Origin: Chthoniobacteraceae bacterium
GTDB taxonomy: Bacteria > Verrucomicrobiota > Verrucomicrobiia > Chthoniobacterales > Chthoniobacteraceae
Length of the DNA stretch: 49,971 bases
Direction: 5' to 3'
Assembly (NCBI GenBank): GCA_947471505.1
Contig: CANIWM010000045.1
Coordinates: 1 to 49,971, forward strand
In this document: positions 1 to 7,683 of the stretch, piece by piece
How the letters are laid out: each line of letters starts with the position of its first letter
Numbering within the stretch: the stretch's first letter is position 1
Translations under genes and position numbers: made by a program
Notes under the pieces: model-generated
Seen by the model: the letters and a program-made list of their open reading frames with translations, nothing else
Databases searched by the model: none
Told to the model about the DNA's origin: nothing

Positions 1-326
1 TCCTCGTGGTTTTCTTTTTTCCGGCGTATTCGGCTGCTGCAAAGCTCAATTGTTTGTCCATCGCTGTTTGTGCTTTCCTTAGATCAGCATTTTCGCCCGC
101 TGTCCCGCTATTTTACAGGCGTAGCCGATTTCTTCAGCCTTTCCTTAGAGAATTCCTTGTGGGTGTTTTTCAAAAATCCGCCCTTCGTTGTGTTGACACG
201 TCCAACTCGGAACCCATACTCCGTGCAAGTTTAAGGAAGAAAACAGGCAGTTTTCGACCTGAAAACCAGACGCGACGCCTACAGTGGGCGAGCGCGTTTC
301 ACGCAACAATCCAACGCCCAAATACA
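1..326. other. Upstream region of the first bactofilin gene
   Basis: No convincing gene lies here. The bactofilin reading frame stays open upstream of its start almost to base 6, but the upstream translation is low-complexity and unlike bactofilins, so I treat it as non-coding. The stretch is more AT-rich than the rest of the window, with several T-runs. It holds one promoter-like pair at 193-220. The left edge of the window cuts whatever lies upstream. Confidence 0.5.
193..220 (+). promoter_or_regulatory. Putative sigma70-type promoter for the bactofilin genes
   Basis: A perfect -35 hexamer TTGACA (193-198) is followed by a 16-base spacer and CATACT (215-220, four of six matches to TATAAT). 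It lies about 105 bases before the ATG at 327, which would give a leader of roughly 100 bases. Pattern match only. Confidence 0.45.
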
Positions 327-725
327 ATGGCCGACACCACATCAAAGAACATCCTCAGCAGCGACGTAGAAATCAAAGGTTCGCTCAAATTCCAAAACGA
401 ACTGACCATAGACGGTAAGATCGAAGGCGAGATCACCTCGTCCGGCGTCCTCACCGTCGGCGAAAACGCCGAAATCAAAGGCGAGATCAAAACCAAGTCC
501 GTGACCGTCCTCGGCAAGGTCCACGGTAACATCACCGTCGAAGAACGCTGCGAACTCAAGGCGCACGCTATCCTTCACGGCGACTTGAAAGCACAGCGCC
601 TCGTCATCGAAGATGGCGCGACTTTCGTCGGCAAATCCGAAGTGACGCCGAACAAGGTGTCCATGCGCCAACCCGAGATCGTGCGCCCCGCCGCGACCGG
701 CACGCACGGGCCCACCCGCGTATAA
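327..725 (+). CDS. Bactofilin family cytoskeletal protein
   Basis: This encodes 132 residues of a typical bactofilin (DUF583), a family that polymerises without nucleotide into filaments scaffolding the cell envelope. The protein starts MADTTSKNIL. A core of about 90 residues shows the evenly spaced beta-helix pattern (GSLKF, GKIEGEI, GEIKTKSVTVLGKVHGNI, LHGDLKAQRLVIEDGATFVG) and ends in a short proline-rich tail. I chose the ATG at 327 because bactofilin homology begins there and the upstream in-frame codons are unlike the family. A second, larger bactofilin with zinc ribbons follows after a 167-base gap containing hairpins. Two PilT-type ATPases converge from the other side. Family identity is secure; the specific role (shape, pilus polarity or other) is not visible. 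Confidence 0.9.
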   Translation: MADTTSKNILSSDVEIKGSLKFQNELTIDGKIEGEITSSGVLTVGENAEIKGEIKTKSVTVLGKVHGNITVEERCELKAHAILHGDLKAQRLVIEDGATFVGKSEVTPNKVSMRQPEIVRPAATGTHGPTRV

Positions 726-760
726 CGAGAGCGCCCGCTGGAAAGCGGAGCCATGCTATT

Positions 761-818
761 TGCAACCCGCGCCCGCTGGCTGAGTGGATCCCACTCGCCC
801 AAGCGGGCAGCGGTTGCA
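761..818. repeat. Long imperfect inverted repeat between the bactofilin genes
   Basis: Three nested pairings share one axis: TGCAACC(C)GC (761-770) with GCGGTTGCA (810-818), GCCCGCT (771-777) with AGCGGGC (802-808), and GAGTGG (782-787) with CCACTC (791-796). Together they could fold into a roughly 58-base structured RNA. GCGCCCGCTGG also occurs just upstream near 731 and again near 769. It may be an mRNA stability element, part of a terminator, or a REP-like sequence. Confidence 0.6.
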
Positions 819-822
819 GATG

Positions 823-859
823 CGCCCCAGCCCGGCTGGGGCGATCGTCTCGCTTTTTT
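823..859 (+). terminator. Hairpin plus T-run, possible terminator or attenuator
   Basis: A perfect GC-rich stem pairs GCCCCAGC (824-831) with GCTGGGGC (835-842) around a CCG loop, extended by one more C-G pair. A run of six T follows at 854-859. The 11-base gap between stem and T-run is longer than in a classic intrinsic terminator. The site lies only 34 bases before the GTG start of the next bactofilin, so it could limit read-through between the genes. Confidence 0.45.
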
Positions 860-892
860 CCCAGCGCACTGTCGGAGCGCTGACATATTCCT

Positions 893-1747
893 GTGGCCAA
901 AAACCAACGTCGCAATACACAAAAACTCTCCGCGATGTGCCCGCACTGTGGGCACGTCCAAGAAGAGTCTGTCCTGCTGCGAACGACGGTCTGCCGGAAG
1001 TGCCGCAACGACTACCCACTGGAGCGTGTCTCGGACGATGCGGATACGAGCATCGTCAAAGAGCCCGGCCTTTTCCAAAAGCTGAGCCGCATGGTCTTCG
1101 GCGTGAAGCAGCGCGAGGTCGTCTGCTTTACCTGCGCGCATACGCAAATCCTCAGCACCGAGGCGCAGAGCACGATGTGCCCAGACTGCGGCTCCTATAT
1201 TGACCTGCGAGATTTCAAAATCACGACCCCCTTTAGCCGCAGCGTGCAGACTGCGGGCGAGCTACACATCGCGCCAAAGGGCGATCTCACCAGCACGAAA
1301 GTCTCCTGCGGCTCCGCAAGGATCGAGGGCAGCCTGCGCGGCTACATCGTCTGCACCGGCACAGCCGCCGTGCGTATGAAAGGCCGCATGACGGGCGGTA
1401 TTGATTGCAAACACCTGGTCGTAGAAAAAAAAGCGGACGTGGAATTTGTGCGCACGATGAAGTGCAAAGAGTTCGTAGTGAACGGCAAGTCCACCGCAAA
1501 GATTATCGCCGACAAAGTGACCATCAACAAAGGCGGATGGCTGGAGGGCACCGTCTATGCCCGCGCCATCACGGTAGAAAAAGGCGGCGTCTTTAGCGGC
1601 GAACTTTTCATTGGCCAAGACGACGGGATCGTCACGCCAGAGCCCATCGAGGAAGACAAAAATCTCGCACGGTTCGAGGAAGACGATCTCGGCTACGGGC
1701 CGATCAAATGGCAAGAGCCCCCGCGCGCGGACGACGGAGAGATCTAG
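893..1747 (+). CDS. Bactofilin with two N-terminal zinc ribbons
   Basis: This 284-residue protein joins two zinc-ribbon modules to a bactofilin-like beta-helix. The first ribbon uses C16/C19 and C34/C37 (CPHC, CRKC). The second uses C78/C81 and C96/C99 (CFTC, CPDC). From about residue 110 to 245 the sequence has the bactofilin rhythm (ARIEGSLRGYIVCTG, GRMTGGIDCKHLVV, GGWLEGTVYARAITVEKGG, FSGELFIG). The acidic tail resembles no domain I recognise. The GTG at 893 is used; an ATG at codon 15 would remove residues just before the first CxxC and is less likely to be wanted. It follows a simple bactofilin and probably works with it, perhaps as a metal- or nucleic-acid-binding partner in a mixed filament (inference). 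Confidence 0.85.
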   Translation: MAKNQRRNTQKLSAMCPHCGHVQEESVLLRTTVCRKCRNDYPLERVSDDADTSIVKEPGLFQKLSRMVFGVKQREVVCFTCAHTQILSTEAQSTMCPDCGSYIDLRDFKITTPFSRSVQTAGELHIAPKGDLTSTKVSCGSARIEGSLRGYIVCTGTAAVRMKGRMTGGIDCKHLVVEKKADVEFVRTMKCKEFVVNGKSTAKIIADKVTINKGGWLEGTVYARAITVEKGGVFSGELFIGQDDGIVTPEPIEEDKNLARFEEDDLGYGPIKWQEPPRADDGEI

Positions 1748-1826
1748 TGGGCCAGGTTGCCGCGATGCAGGGGCTTCTCAAATGACGAGTGACTAGCAGC
1801 CCGTTGAACAATCAGGCGCAGCATTA

Positions 1827-1945
1827 TTTCGTCCGCAGATTTCGCCGATTTTCGCAGATAAAGCCCGAGCATCGGTCTGCACAGTTTTATCCCGGCGAAT
1901 CGCTGCATCTACATCTGCGTAAATCTGCGGAATCTGCGGACGAAA
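1827..1945. repeat. Inverted-repeat intergenic element (copy 1)
   Basis: A perfect 15-base inverted repeat, TTTCGTCCGCAGATT (1827-1841) and its complement (1931-1945), encloses about 90 bases that contain further copies of the words CGCAGAT and ATCTGCG. It sits between the convergent bactofilin and pilT genes. A second element with the same CCGCAGATTTCGC core and inverted layout lies at 19845-19895, so this is a dispersed family. No transposase is nearby; it may be a MITE- or REP-like element. Confidence 0.65.
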
Positions 1946-1960
1946 AAGCGGCGTTCGGGT

Positions 1961-3043
1961 TTAGAGGACGAACTCGCCTTCGGAGCCGAGGAAGAGGCGG
2001 AAGCGGGATTTGTCGATGGCTTTCATGTAGGCTTCCATCGGGGTGATGAGGCCTTGCTGCATGGCGGTCCAGATGGCGTCGTCCATGAACTGCATCCCCT
2101 GCCCTTTTCCGCTGACGAGGACGTCTTGGAGCTTTTGGGTGGCGCCTTCGCGGATGATGGCGCTGGCGGCGGCGTTGACGACGAGGATTTCGTTGACGGC
2201 CATGCGTCCGCCACCGGCTTCGTGGGTCTTTTTCATGAGGAGCTGGGCGACGACGCCGCGGAGGGAGTTGGCGAGCATGGTGCGGACTTGCGATTGTTGG
2301 TCGGAGGGGAAGACGTCGATCATGCGGTCCACGGTTTTGCGGGCGTTGTTGGTGTGGAGGGTGCCGAAGACGAGGAGGCCGGTCTCGGCGGCGGTGAGTG
2401 CGAGCTGGATGGTTTCGAGGTCGCGCATTTCGCCGACGAGGACGATGTCGGCGTCTTCTCGGAGCGCGGCCTTGAGCCCTTGGGCGAAGGAGGAGGCGTG
2501 CTCGGGGACTTCGCGCTGGGTGATGATGCTCTGTTTGTTGTTGTGAACGAACTCGATGGGCTCTTCGACGGTGATGATGTGCCGTTTGAAGTTGATGTTG
2601 ATGTAGTCGATGAGGGCCGCCAGCGTCGTGGATTTGCCGGAGCCGGTGGGTCCGGTGACGAGGACGAGGCCGCCGCGCATGTGGCCAAATTCTTTGACGA
2701 TCTCGGGGATGCCGAGCTGCTCTAGCGTCATGATTTTGGTGGGGATGAGGCGGAAGACGCAGCCGTAGCCGTGGGTTTGCTTGAGGAAGTTGCAGCGGAA
2801 GCGAGAGTCGTCGTTCATCTCGTAGGCGAAGTCGAGGTCGCCGTGCTGGAGGTAGGTCTGCCAGCGGTCGGGGCCGGAGATTTCGCTCATCATGTAGGCC
2901 ATTTCGTCGTGGGTGAGGACTTCCTCGCGAATGGGGATGATGCCGCCGTGCCGGCGAATCTTCGGGGGCTGCCCTTCGCCGAGGTGAAGGTCGGACGCTC
3001 CTGCGCTGATGAGGACTTCGAAAAATTGGTCAATATAAGCCAT
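1961..3043 (-). CDS. pilT: PilT-type twitching motility ATPase
   Basis: A 360-residue secretion-superfamily hexameric ATPase of the PilT class, which depolymerises type IV pili in the cytoplasm. The N-terminal domain carries the ASDLHL motif (residues 16-21). Walker A is GPTGSGKST (131-139). An Asp-box ITVEEPIEF (about 157-165), Walker B region ADIVLVGEMRD (198-208) and His-box GTLHT (227-231) follow, and AIIREG resembles the PilT AIRNLIREG motif. Length matches the family. A 37-base gap separates it from a second pilT-like gene upstream on the same strand, so they probably form an operon. No pilin or PilB gene is in the window. A 15-base sequence repeated before the glycosyltransferase at 30 kb lies four bases before this ATG. 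Confidence 0.93.
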   Translation of the reverse strand: MAYIDQFFEVLISAGASDLHLGEGQPPKIRRHGGIIPIREEVLTHDEMAYMMSEISGPDRWQTYLQHGDLDFAYEMNDDSRFRCNFLKQTHGYGCVFRLIPTKIMTLEQLGIPEIVKEFGHMRGGLVLVTGPTGSGKSTTLAALIDYININFKRHIITVEEPIEFVHNNKQSIITQREVPEHASSFAQGLKAALREDADIVLVGEMRDLETIQLALTAAETGLLVFGTLHTNNARKTVDRMIDVFPSDQQSQVRTMLANSLRGVVAQLLMKKTHEAGGGRMAVNEILVVNAAASAIIREGATQKLQDVLVSGKGQGMQFMDDAIWTAMQQGLITPMEAYMKAIDKSRFRLFLGSEGEFVL

Positions 3044-3047
3044 TTGT

Positions 3048-3062
3048 TAGTTGAGAGTTGAG
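3048..3062 (-). repeat. 15-base repeat before the pilT start (copy 1)
   Basis: Read on the minus strand, CTCAACTCTCAACTA ends four bases before the pilT ATG. The identical 15-mer occurs at 29994-30008 on the plus strand, just before the glycosyltransferase gene. It is followed in the intergenic gap by a short direct repeat of GGTTTCG (plus-strand view). Neither copy resembles a Shine-Dalgarno sequence. Confidence 0.55.
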
Positions 3063-3079
3063 GTTTCGGGTTTCGGGTT

Positions 3080-4204
3080 CTAGCCCATCAAAGCAGTCCT
3101 CATCAGACTTTTCTGCTCGCTGCGCATGTATGCTTCCTCAGCGGTGATGGTGCCTTCTTTGTAGAGTTGGACGAGGGAGTCATCCATGAGGCGCATTCCC
3201 ATTTTGCCGCCGGTCTGCATGATGCCGGGGAGCATGTACGTCTCTCCTTTTCGGATGCAGGATGCGACGGCTTCGGTTCGCAGGAGGATTTCCAGGGCGA
3301 GGGCGCGGCCTTGGCCGTCGGCTTTGGGGACGAGTTGCTGGGAGACGATGCCGCGGAGGGATTCGCTGACCATGACGCGAATCTGATCGCGCTGGTCCGT
3401 GGGGAATACGTCGAGGACGCGGTCGAGGGTGCGCGCTGCGGTGCCGGTGTGCAGCGTGGCGAGGACGAGATGCCCGGTTTCCGATGCGGTGATGGCGAGC
3501 TGGATGGTTTCCAGGTCGCGCATTTCGCCGACCATGATGATGTCGGGGTCTTCGCGGAGCGCGCCGCGGAGGGCGTTGGCGAAGCTCTTGGTGTGAGTGT
3601 GGACTTCGCGCTGGGTGACGTGGCAGTTTTGGGAGCTGACGACGTATTCGATGGGGTCTTCGAGGGTGATGATGTGGTCCGTCCGCGTCTTGTTAATATA
3701 GTCCACCATCGCGGCAAGCGTGGTCGATTTACCCGAGCCTACCGCGCCGGTGACGAGGATGAGTCCGTTGTGGTATTGGGTGAGGCGCTTGAGGGTTTCG
3801 GGGAGGCCGAGGTCGTCCATGGTGCGGACGCTGGTATTGATGATGCGGAAGACGAGGTCCGTCCCGAGCCGATGCCGGACGACGGATGCACGAAACCGCC
3901 CGATGCTCGTCTCGTAGGCAAAGTCCACGTCGCCCCGGTCGGCGAGGATGCGTTTCTGCGCCTCGTTCAAAAAGCCGTCCGCGAGCCGCTGGGTATCGGC
4001 AGCAGTGAGGAGATCGGCTTGGAGCCAGATGGCCTCCAGCGTGCCGAAGCGCCGCCAGGTAGGCTTGCAGTTCACCGCGAGGTGGATGTCGGAGGCGGAT
4101 GACTCCTGCCCGACGCGGAGGTAAAGGTCCACATGTTCCAGGGTGTGAACTGCGCCCTCCTCCGGCCCGAGTTGGTCATTTTGGTTTTCAGGGTGTTGAT
4201 CCAT
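3080..4204 (-). CDS. Second PilT/PilU-like pilus retraction ATPase
   Basis: A 374-residue paralogue of the downstream PilT. It has ASDIHL (37-42), a Walker A of GAVGSGKST (153-161) where the usual Pro-Thr is Ala-Val, ITLEDPIEY, a PDIIMVGEMRD Walker B region and ATLHTGTAA. The frame remains open far upstream, into the rpsU gene on the other strand, but homology begins around residue 20 of the chosen protein, so I use the ATG at 4204 (MDQHPENQ). In other bacteria a second ATPase, PilU, assists PilT and cannot retract pili alone. Tandem placement suggests such a pairing, but I cannot assign PilU from sequence. It is divergent from rpsU with about 180 bases between. Confidence 0.88.
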   Translation of the reverse strand: MDQHPENQNDQLGPEEGAVHTLEHVDLYLRVGQESSASDIHLAVNCKPTWRRFGTLEAIWLQADLLTAADTQRLADGFLNEAQKRILADRGDVDFAYETSIGRFRASVVRHRLGTDLVFRIINTSVRTMDDLGLPETLKRLTQYHNGLILVTGAVGSGKSTTLAAMVDYINKTRTDHIITLEDPIEYVVSSQNCHVTQREVHTHTKSFANALRGALREDPDIIMVGEMRDLETIQLAITASETGHLVLATLHTGTAARTLDRVLDVFPTDQRDQIRVMVSESLRGIVSQQLVPKADGQGRALALEILLRTEAVASCIRKGETYMLPGIMQTGGKMGMRLMDDSLVQLYKEGTITAEEAYMRSEQKSLMRTALMG

Positions 4205-4305
4205 CAGAAGAAAATTGGCGCATTTCCCTACGTGGCTCCGTGGCGGATGAAAAGCAAAGTTTGTGTTATCCCCGCAGAAAAGACGGAAGAATGCCAAATC
4301 ACACG

Positions 4306-4334
4306 TTGACGTTCCGAATGCTGCCTCATAGCGT
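4306..4334 (+). promoter_or_regulatory. Possible rpsU promoter
   Basis: TTGACG (4306-4311) is followed by a 17-base spacer and TAGCGT (4329-4334). The -35 is close to consensus and the -10 is weak (three of six matches). It lies about 55 bases before the rpsU start in the divergent region shared with the pilT-like gene. Confidence 0.35.
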
Positions 4335-4387
4335 GCGCGTCCATTTTCAGAATTGCAACCAGCCATCGAAAGGAGGGAAATTACCAC

Positions 4388-4588
4388 ATGCCAGAAGTAC
4401 AAGTCCGTAAAGGAGAACCCATTGACCGCGCGCTCAAACGCCTAAAAGGCAAGCTTGAGAGCGAAGGAATCATGGATGAAGTGCGCCGTCTGCGCGCCTT
4501 CGAGACGCCAACCGAGAAATCGAAACGTAAGGCGAAGCTGAACGCCAAGCGCGCCAAGGCCAAGAAGAACCGCTTTAACATGAGCTAG
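4388..4588 (+). CDS. rpsU: 30S ribosomal protein S21
   Basis: A 66-residue, highly basic protein with the S21 pattern: MPEVQVRKGEPIDRALKRLK, then a Lys/Arg/Ala-rich C-terminal helix ending KKNRFNMS. S21 binds the 30S subunit near the anti-Shine-Dalgarno end of 16S rRNA and helps initiation. The start is well supported by AGGAGGG at 4371-4377, ten bases upstream and one of the clearest ribosome-binding sites in the window. It is a single-gene unit closed by a strong terminator at 4618-4645. Confidence 0.96.
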   Translation: MPEVQVRKGEPIDRALKRLKGKLESEGIMDEVRRLRAFETPTEKSKRKAKLNAKRAKAKKNRFNMS

Positions 4589-4617
4589 GCTGTTGCCTGC
4601 TTTGTTTTTTCACAGAG

Positions 4618-4645
4618 AGCCGCTGGAGGAATCCGGCGGCTTTTT
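4618..4645 (+). terminator. Intrinsic terminator after rpsU
   Basis: A ten-pair stem, AGCCGCTGGA (4618-4627) with TCCGGCGGCT (4632-4641), has one T-G wobble and a GGAA tetraloop (4628-4631). It runs directly into five T (4641-4645). This is textbook intrinsic terminator geometry, 30 bases after the rpsU stop codon. Confidence 0.9.
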
Positions 4646-4696
4646 CGTGTACCGATGCTGGACGCCGCCCCACGGGTCGGGCATATCTGAGCGCCT

Positions 4697-5725
4697 ATGA
4701 GCAAAGCATTGATACCCGTTTTAGCCCTCGCAGCCATCGGCGGCACCGTTTTCTCCGTCCTCGAATGGAACGCCCGCGCCAGCGCGGAAGCCGCGGCCGC
4801 CGAACGCGACCAACGGATCGCTGCGCTGGAGCAGTCTCTCCGTGACGCTCTTGATGCGGCGAATAAGGCGAAAAGCGACCATTCTGCCGAGCTGGAAAAT
4901 ACCGCCCGGCTCAAGAAGGAGCGCGACGAAGCGCAGGAGAAGGCCAAAAACGTCGCCACCGCCGCACCAGCCGTTGAAGCGCCAGGGGCGGATGCAAAAC
5001 CGCAGATCGATCTCCGCAATATGGTGGGCAATTTTGCCAAGGGACTCGACGACCCAGAGCAGCGCAAGATGATGAAGACCATGCAGGAGCGAATGGTCAG
5101 CGGTGCATACGACAAGGTCTTCAAGCAGCTCGGGCTCAACGAAGCAGACTCGAAGCTCGTCTCTGAACTCATCGGTGAGCGGAACTTCCTCGCGATGGAT
5201 CGCGGGCGGAAATTGCTGACCGGGAAGGCCGACGAAGCCACCATCGCGGCAGTCCGCAAAGACATCGAGACGACCAAGACCGAATACGACAACAAGGTGA
5301 AAGCCGTGCTCGGCGAGCAGAAATACAGCGAGTTTTCCGCCTACGAGCAAACCGTGGGCGACCGCCGCGCGATGGAGTCCCTCGCCCGCGACTTCGAGCG
5401 CAAGGGAGTCCCGCTCGACGACAGCCTGAAGGAAAAGCTCACGGCGATCATGACGGAAGAGCGCCTCAAAACTCCCTCGAACGACATTCCTGACCTCGGC
5501 GGTGGCCCCGGAATGCAAATCCTGATGCCCGATGCTGAGGTGAAGGCCCGGCAAAAACAGGAGGAAGATTACCAACAGCGCGTCCTAGCCCGCGCCGGGC
5601 AAGCCGGGCTCTCGCCGGACCAGGTGAACGCCCTTCAGAATTCGCAAAAACGTCAGAATGAGATCCGCGCTTTTGGAAACACGATGACGCGCGCATTCCT
5701 CTTCCCCGCCCCAACGCAGAAATAG
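4697..5725 (+). CDS. Membrane-anchored coiled-coil protein, paralogue A
   Basis: I do not recognise the family. The 342-residue protein starts with a hydrophobic segment (about residues 4-22, LIPVLALAAIGGTVFSVL) that is either an uncleaved anchor or a signal peptide. A long charged, Ala/Glu/Lys-rich coiled coil follows (about 28-85), then an alanine/proline linker and a helical domain rich in Lys, Glu, Asp and Met. The next gene is a divergent paralogue with the same layout. Matching blocks are the coiled coil ending RLKKERD, DDPEQRKMMK against DSPEMKNMMR, and LSPDQVNAL against LTPDQVSGL. The LSPDQ motif with flanking helices recalls LTXXQ/Spy-like periplasmic helical proteins, but I would not assign that. 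A periplasmic location is inferred from the N-terminus. Confidence 0.75.
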   Translation: MSKALIPVLALAAIGGTVFSVLEWNARASAEAAAAERDQRIAALEQSLRDALDAANKAKSDHSAELENTARLKKERDEAQEKAKNVATAAPAVEAPGADAKPQIDLRNMVGNFAKGLDDPEQRKMMKTMQERMVSGAYDKVFKQLGLNEADSKLVSELIGERNFLAMDRGRKLLTGKADEATIAAVRKDIETTKTEYDNKVKAVLGEQKYSEFSAYEQTVGDRRAMESLARDFERKGVPLDDSLKEKLTAIMTEERLKTPSNDIPDLGGGPGMQILMPDAEVKARQKQEEDYQQRVLARAGQAGLSPDQVNALQNSQKRQNEIRAFGNTMTRAFLFPAPTQK

Positions 5726-5738
5726 AGCAGTCGCGCCC

Positions 5739-6758
5739 ATGTATCGCGTTCTCACGATCTGCTTTCTCGTCGTCAGTATGGCTCTCGCTTGGTGGGCGCT
5801 AGAGCTTCAGAGCAAGCTCGTCTTCAAGGAAGTAGAACTGCTCGCCCTGCGCAAACAACGCGACGCCGCGCAAGCCTCAGAGAAGCAATCCCGCGCGGAC
5901 ATTGCCCCGCTTCAGGAGGATGTAGCGCGACTGAAAAAAGAGCGCGATGATGCACAGACAACGGCAAGCGCATCGCCTGCCGCGCCAGTCGAAGATGTGA
6001 ACGCCGGGCTCCTCGGCGGACTGCTAAAGCAGATGGATTCCCCAGAGATGAAGAACATGATGCGCAGTCAGGAACTCGCCGCCGTGCGCAAGGAATACGC
6101 CGCGCTCCTGAAACGCTGGAACCTCCCGCCAGCCGACGCTGAGACGGTGCTCAACTTTTTGACCGACCGCGAAATGGGGGCCGGTCTCGACGCACTTTCC
6201 GCGTTCGGCCCGAATGGCGCGCCGAGCGACTTGGCCGAGAAAATCGAGAAGCGTCAGTCGGAAAACAAAGAACGGCTCAAGACGCTCCTTGGCGCAGAAC
6301 GCATGGCCGAGCTAGAGTCTTTCGAGCAGGAAAAGGGGCGCGCAGACGTCATCGCGAGATACGCTGAACACTTGGACATCACAGGTTCCCCGCTGAATTC
6401 CCAACAGCGCACGCAGCTCGCAGAACTCATCCGCGCTGAGACCGGCACCGATACCGAAAGAGCCGCTGCAGAAGCCGCCGAGATGAAATTGATCGCAGGT
6501 GGAGTGACGGACGAAACCATCGCGAAGATGCGCAAGGACAGCGAGACTCAGCAGTCACGAATCATCCAAAAGGCTGGCACGATCCTCACGCCGGACCAAG
6601 TGAGCGGGCTTCAATCCGCCTTCCGCGAAGAGAACGACGAACAGGAATCCTCCATGAAAATGGTGAAGCAACTCCTCAAAGAAGGCGGCGGGGCTGCCAT
6701 CGGCGGCGCGAAGGTGCAGGTGAAAACCCAAGTCATCTCGAGCCCGAAGAAGCCGTAG
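5739..6758 (+). CDS. Membrane-anchored coiled-coil protein, paralogue B
   Basis: A 339-residue protein of unknown function, 13 bases downstream of its paralogue and probably cotranscribed. The N-terminal hydrophobic stretch (about residues 4-20, VLTICFLVVSMALAWWA) is followed by a coiled coil (about 22-72, ending RLKKERDDAQ) and a helical C-terminal domain. The shared LTPDQVSGLQ block lies near the C-terminus. Overall identity to paralogue A is low, but order and spacing of the blocks are kept, so an old tandem duplication is likely. A Gly/Ala-rich and lysine-containing tail is unlike paralogue A. It probably faces the periplasm. The next gene is convergent, with only three bases between the stops. 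Confidence 0.75.
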   Translation: MYRVLTICFLVVSMALAWWALELQSKLVFKEVELLALRKQRDAAQASEKQSRADIAPLQEDVARLKKERDDAQTTASASPAAPVEDVNAGLLGGLLKQMDSPEMKNMMRSQELAAVRKEYAALLKRWNLPPADAETVLNFLTDREMGAGLDALSAFGPNGAPSDLAEKIEKRQSENKERLKTLLGAERMAELESFEQEKGRADVIARYAEHLDITGSPLNSQQRTQLAELIRAETGTDTERAAAEAAEMKLIAGGVTDETIAKMRKDSETQQSRIIQKAGTILTPDQVSGLQSAFREENDEQESSMKMVKQLLKEGGGAAIGGAKVQVKTQVISSPKKP

Positions 6759-6761
6759 GGC

Positions 6762-7568
6762 TCACCGCCGCAAAAAAGCGTCCGCCTTTTTCACCCACGG
6801 CACCTCCGGCCCCGTGCCGAATCCGTTGTGCGTGGTCTCCGGTAGCTCTATCAGCAGCTTCGGCCCGGCGTAGCTCTCGTGGAGCTTCCGACCTTGCTCC
6901 ACGCCGACGACTTCATCATTCGCGGCGACGACGAAGGCGACCGGGCCGTGATATTTCCCGAGTGCCGCGACGTTGTCATACGCATCGCGGAGGAGGAGTC
7001 GCGCGGGCAACCACGGCATCACGCGCTGTGCGACTTCCGCCAGCCGTGCGAAGGGGACGACGAGCAGGACGCCCGAGATCGCTTCAGGATGCTCGCCTGC
7101 CATCGCGCAAGCAGTCCCGCCGCCGATGCTCTCACCGAGGAGGTAAAGCGGGCGCTCATCCGCCGTGCGCAAGGTCGCGATAGCTGCACGGCCTGCGGCG
7201 AAAAATGCCGCCATTCCCGGCGAACAGGGACGCGCTCCGTAGCCGGGATATTCCATGACGTAAGGCTCCCAGCCGAGCGCGTGAAACGTGTGAAGGTATT
7301 GCGCACGGATGACCGCATCTCCGGCGTTGCCGTGAAAAACCAGCAGCCGCGCCTTGGCCCTAGGAGCCCCCATTTTCCAGCCGATGAGCGCACCCGACGC
7401 ATCGCGCCACGGCTCGATGCGCGCCTCGCGCGCCTGCTCAAGCAAGACGGGCTCCGCGCTCACTCGCGGGTGGTAGATGAGACGACTCTGGCATCCCGCG
7501 ACGAGAAGCAAGAACGCCACGTAGGCGATGGCAAAGAGTCGTAGGATGCGAAGCGTAAACCGTTTCAT
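6762..7568 (-). CDS. Alpha/beta-hydrolase lipoprotein
   Basis: A 268-residue serine hydrolase of the BAAT/Abhd13-like type. The N-terminus MKRFTLRILRLFAIAYV leads to a lipobox VAGC with Cys26 as the likely lipidated residue, which points to an envelope-anchored enzyme. FHGNAGDA (78-85) would form the oxyanion region. The nucleophile elbow is GESIGGG with Ser147, and Asp218 (ANDEV) and His247 (ETTHNGF) complete a plausible triad. I chose the ATG at 7568 because it gives a clean lipoprotein signal; the frame stays open 20 codons further upstream. The substrate cannot be told from sequence. Confidence 0.85.
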   Translation of the reverse strand: MKRFTLRILRLFAIAYVAFLLLVAGCQSRLIYHPRVSAEPVLLEQAREARIEPWRDASGALIGWKMGAPRAKARLLVFHGNAGDAVIRAQYLHTFHALGWEPYVMEYPGYGARPCSPGMAAFFAAGRAAIATLRTADERPLYLLGESIGGGTACAMAGEHPEAISGVLLVVPFARLAEVAQRVMPWLPARLLLRDAYDNVAALGKYHGPVAFVVAANDEVVGVEQGRKLHESYAGPKLLIELPETTHNGFGTGPEVPWVKKADAFLRR

Positions 7569-7683
7569 TTGAGCGAGGATGCCCATGACACGCCCCGCGC
7601 AAAAAGTATAGCGCATGTGCATTTTCATCGGGTGACATTTTCAAAGCGAACGGGCATTCTCCGGTTGAACGTCCCACTTACAC

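Noticed and set aside
6-326. 5' extension of the bactofilin frame
   Set aside because: The frame is open upstream, but the translation has no bactofilin features and the promoter-like site at 193-220 lies inside it.
1789-2046. 85-residue frame after the zinc-ribbon bactofilin
   Set aside because: It runs through the inverted-repeat element and into the 3' end of pilT.
2054-2725. Long open frame opposite pilT
   Set aside because: It is the antisense shadow of a well-conserved ATPase; the translation is glycine/aspartate/valine-rich without any motif.
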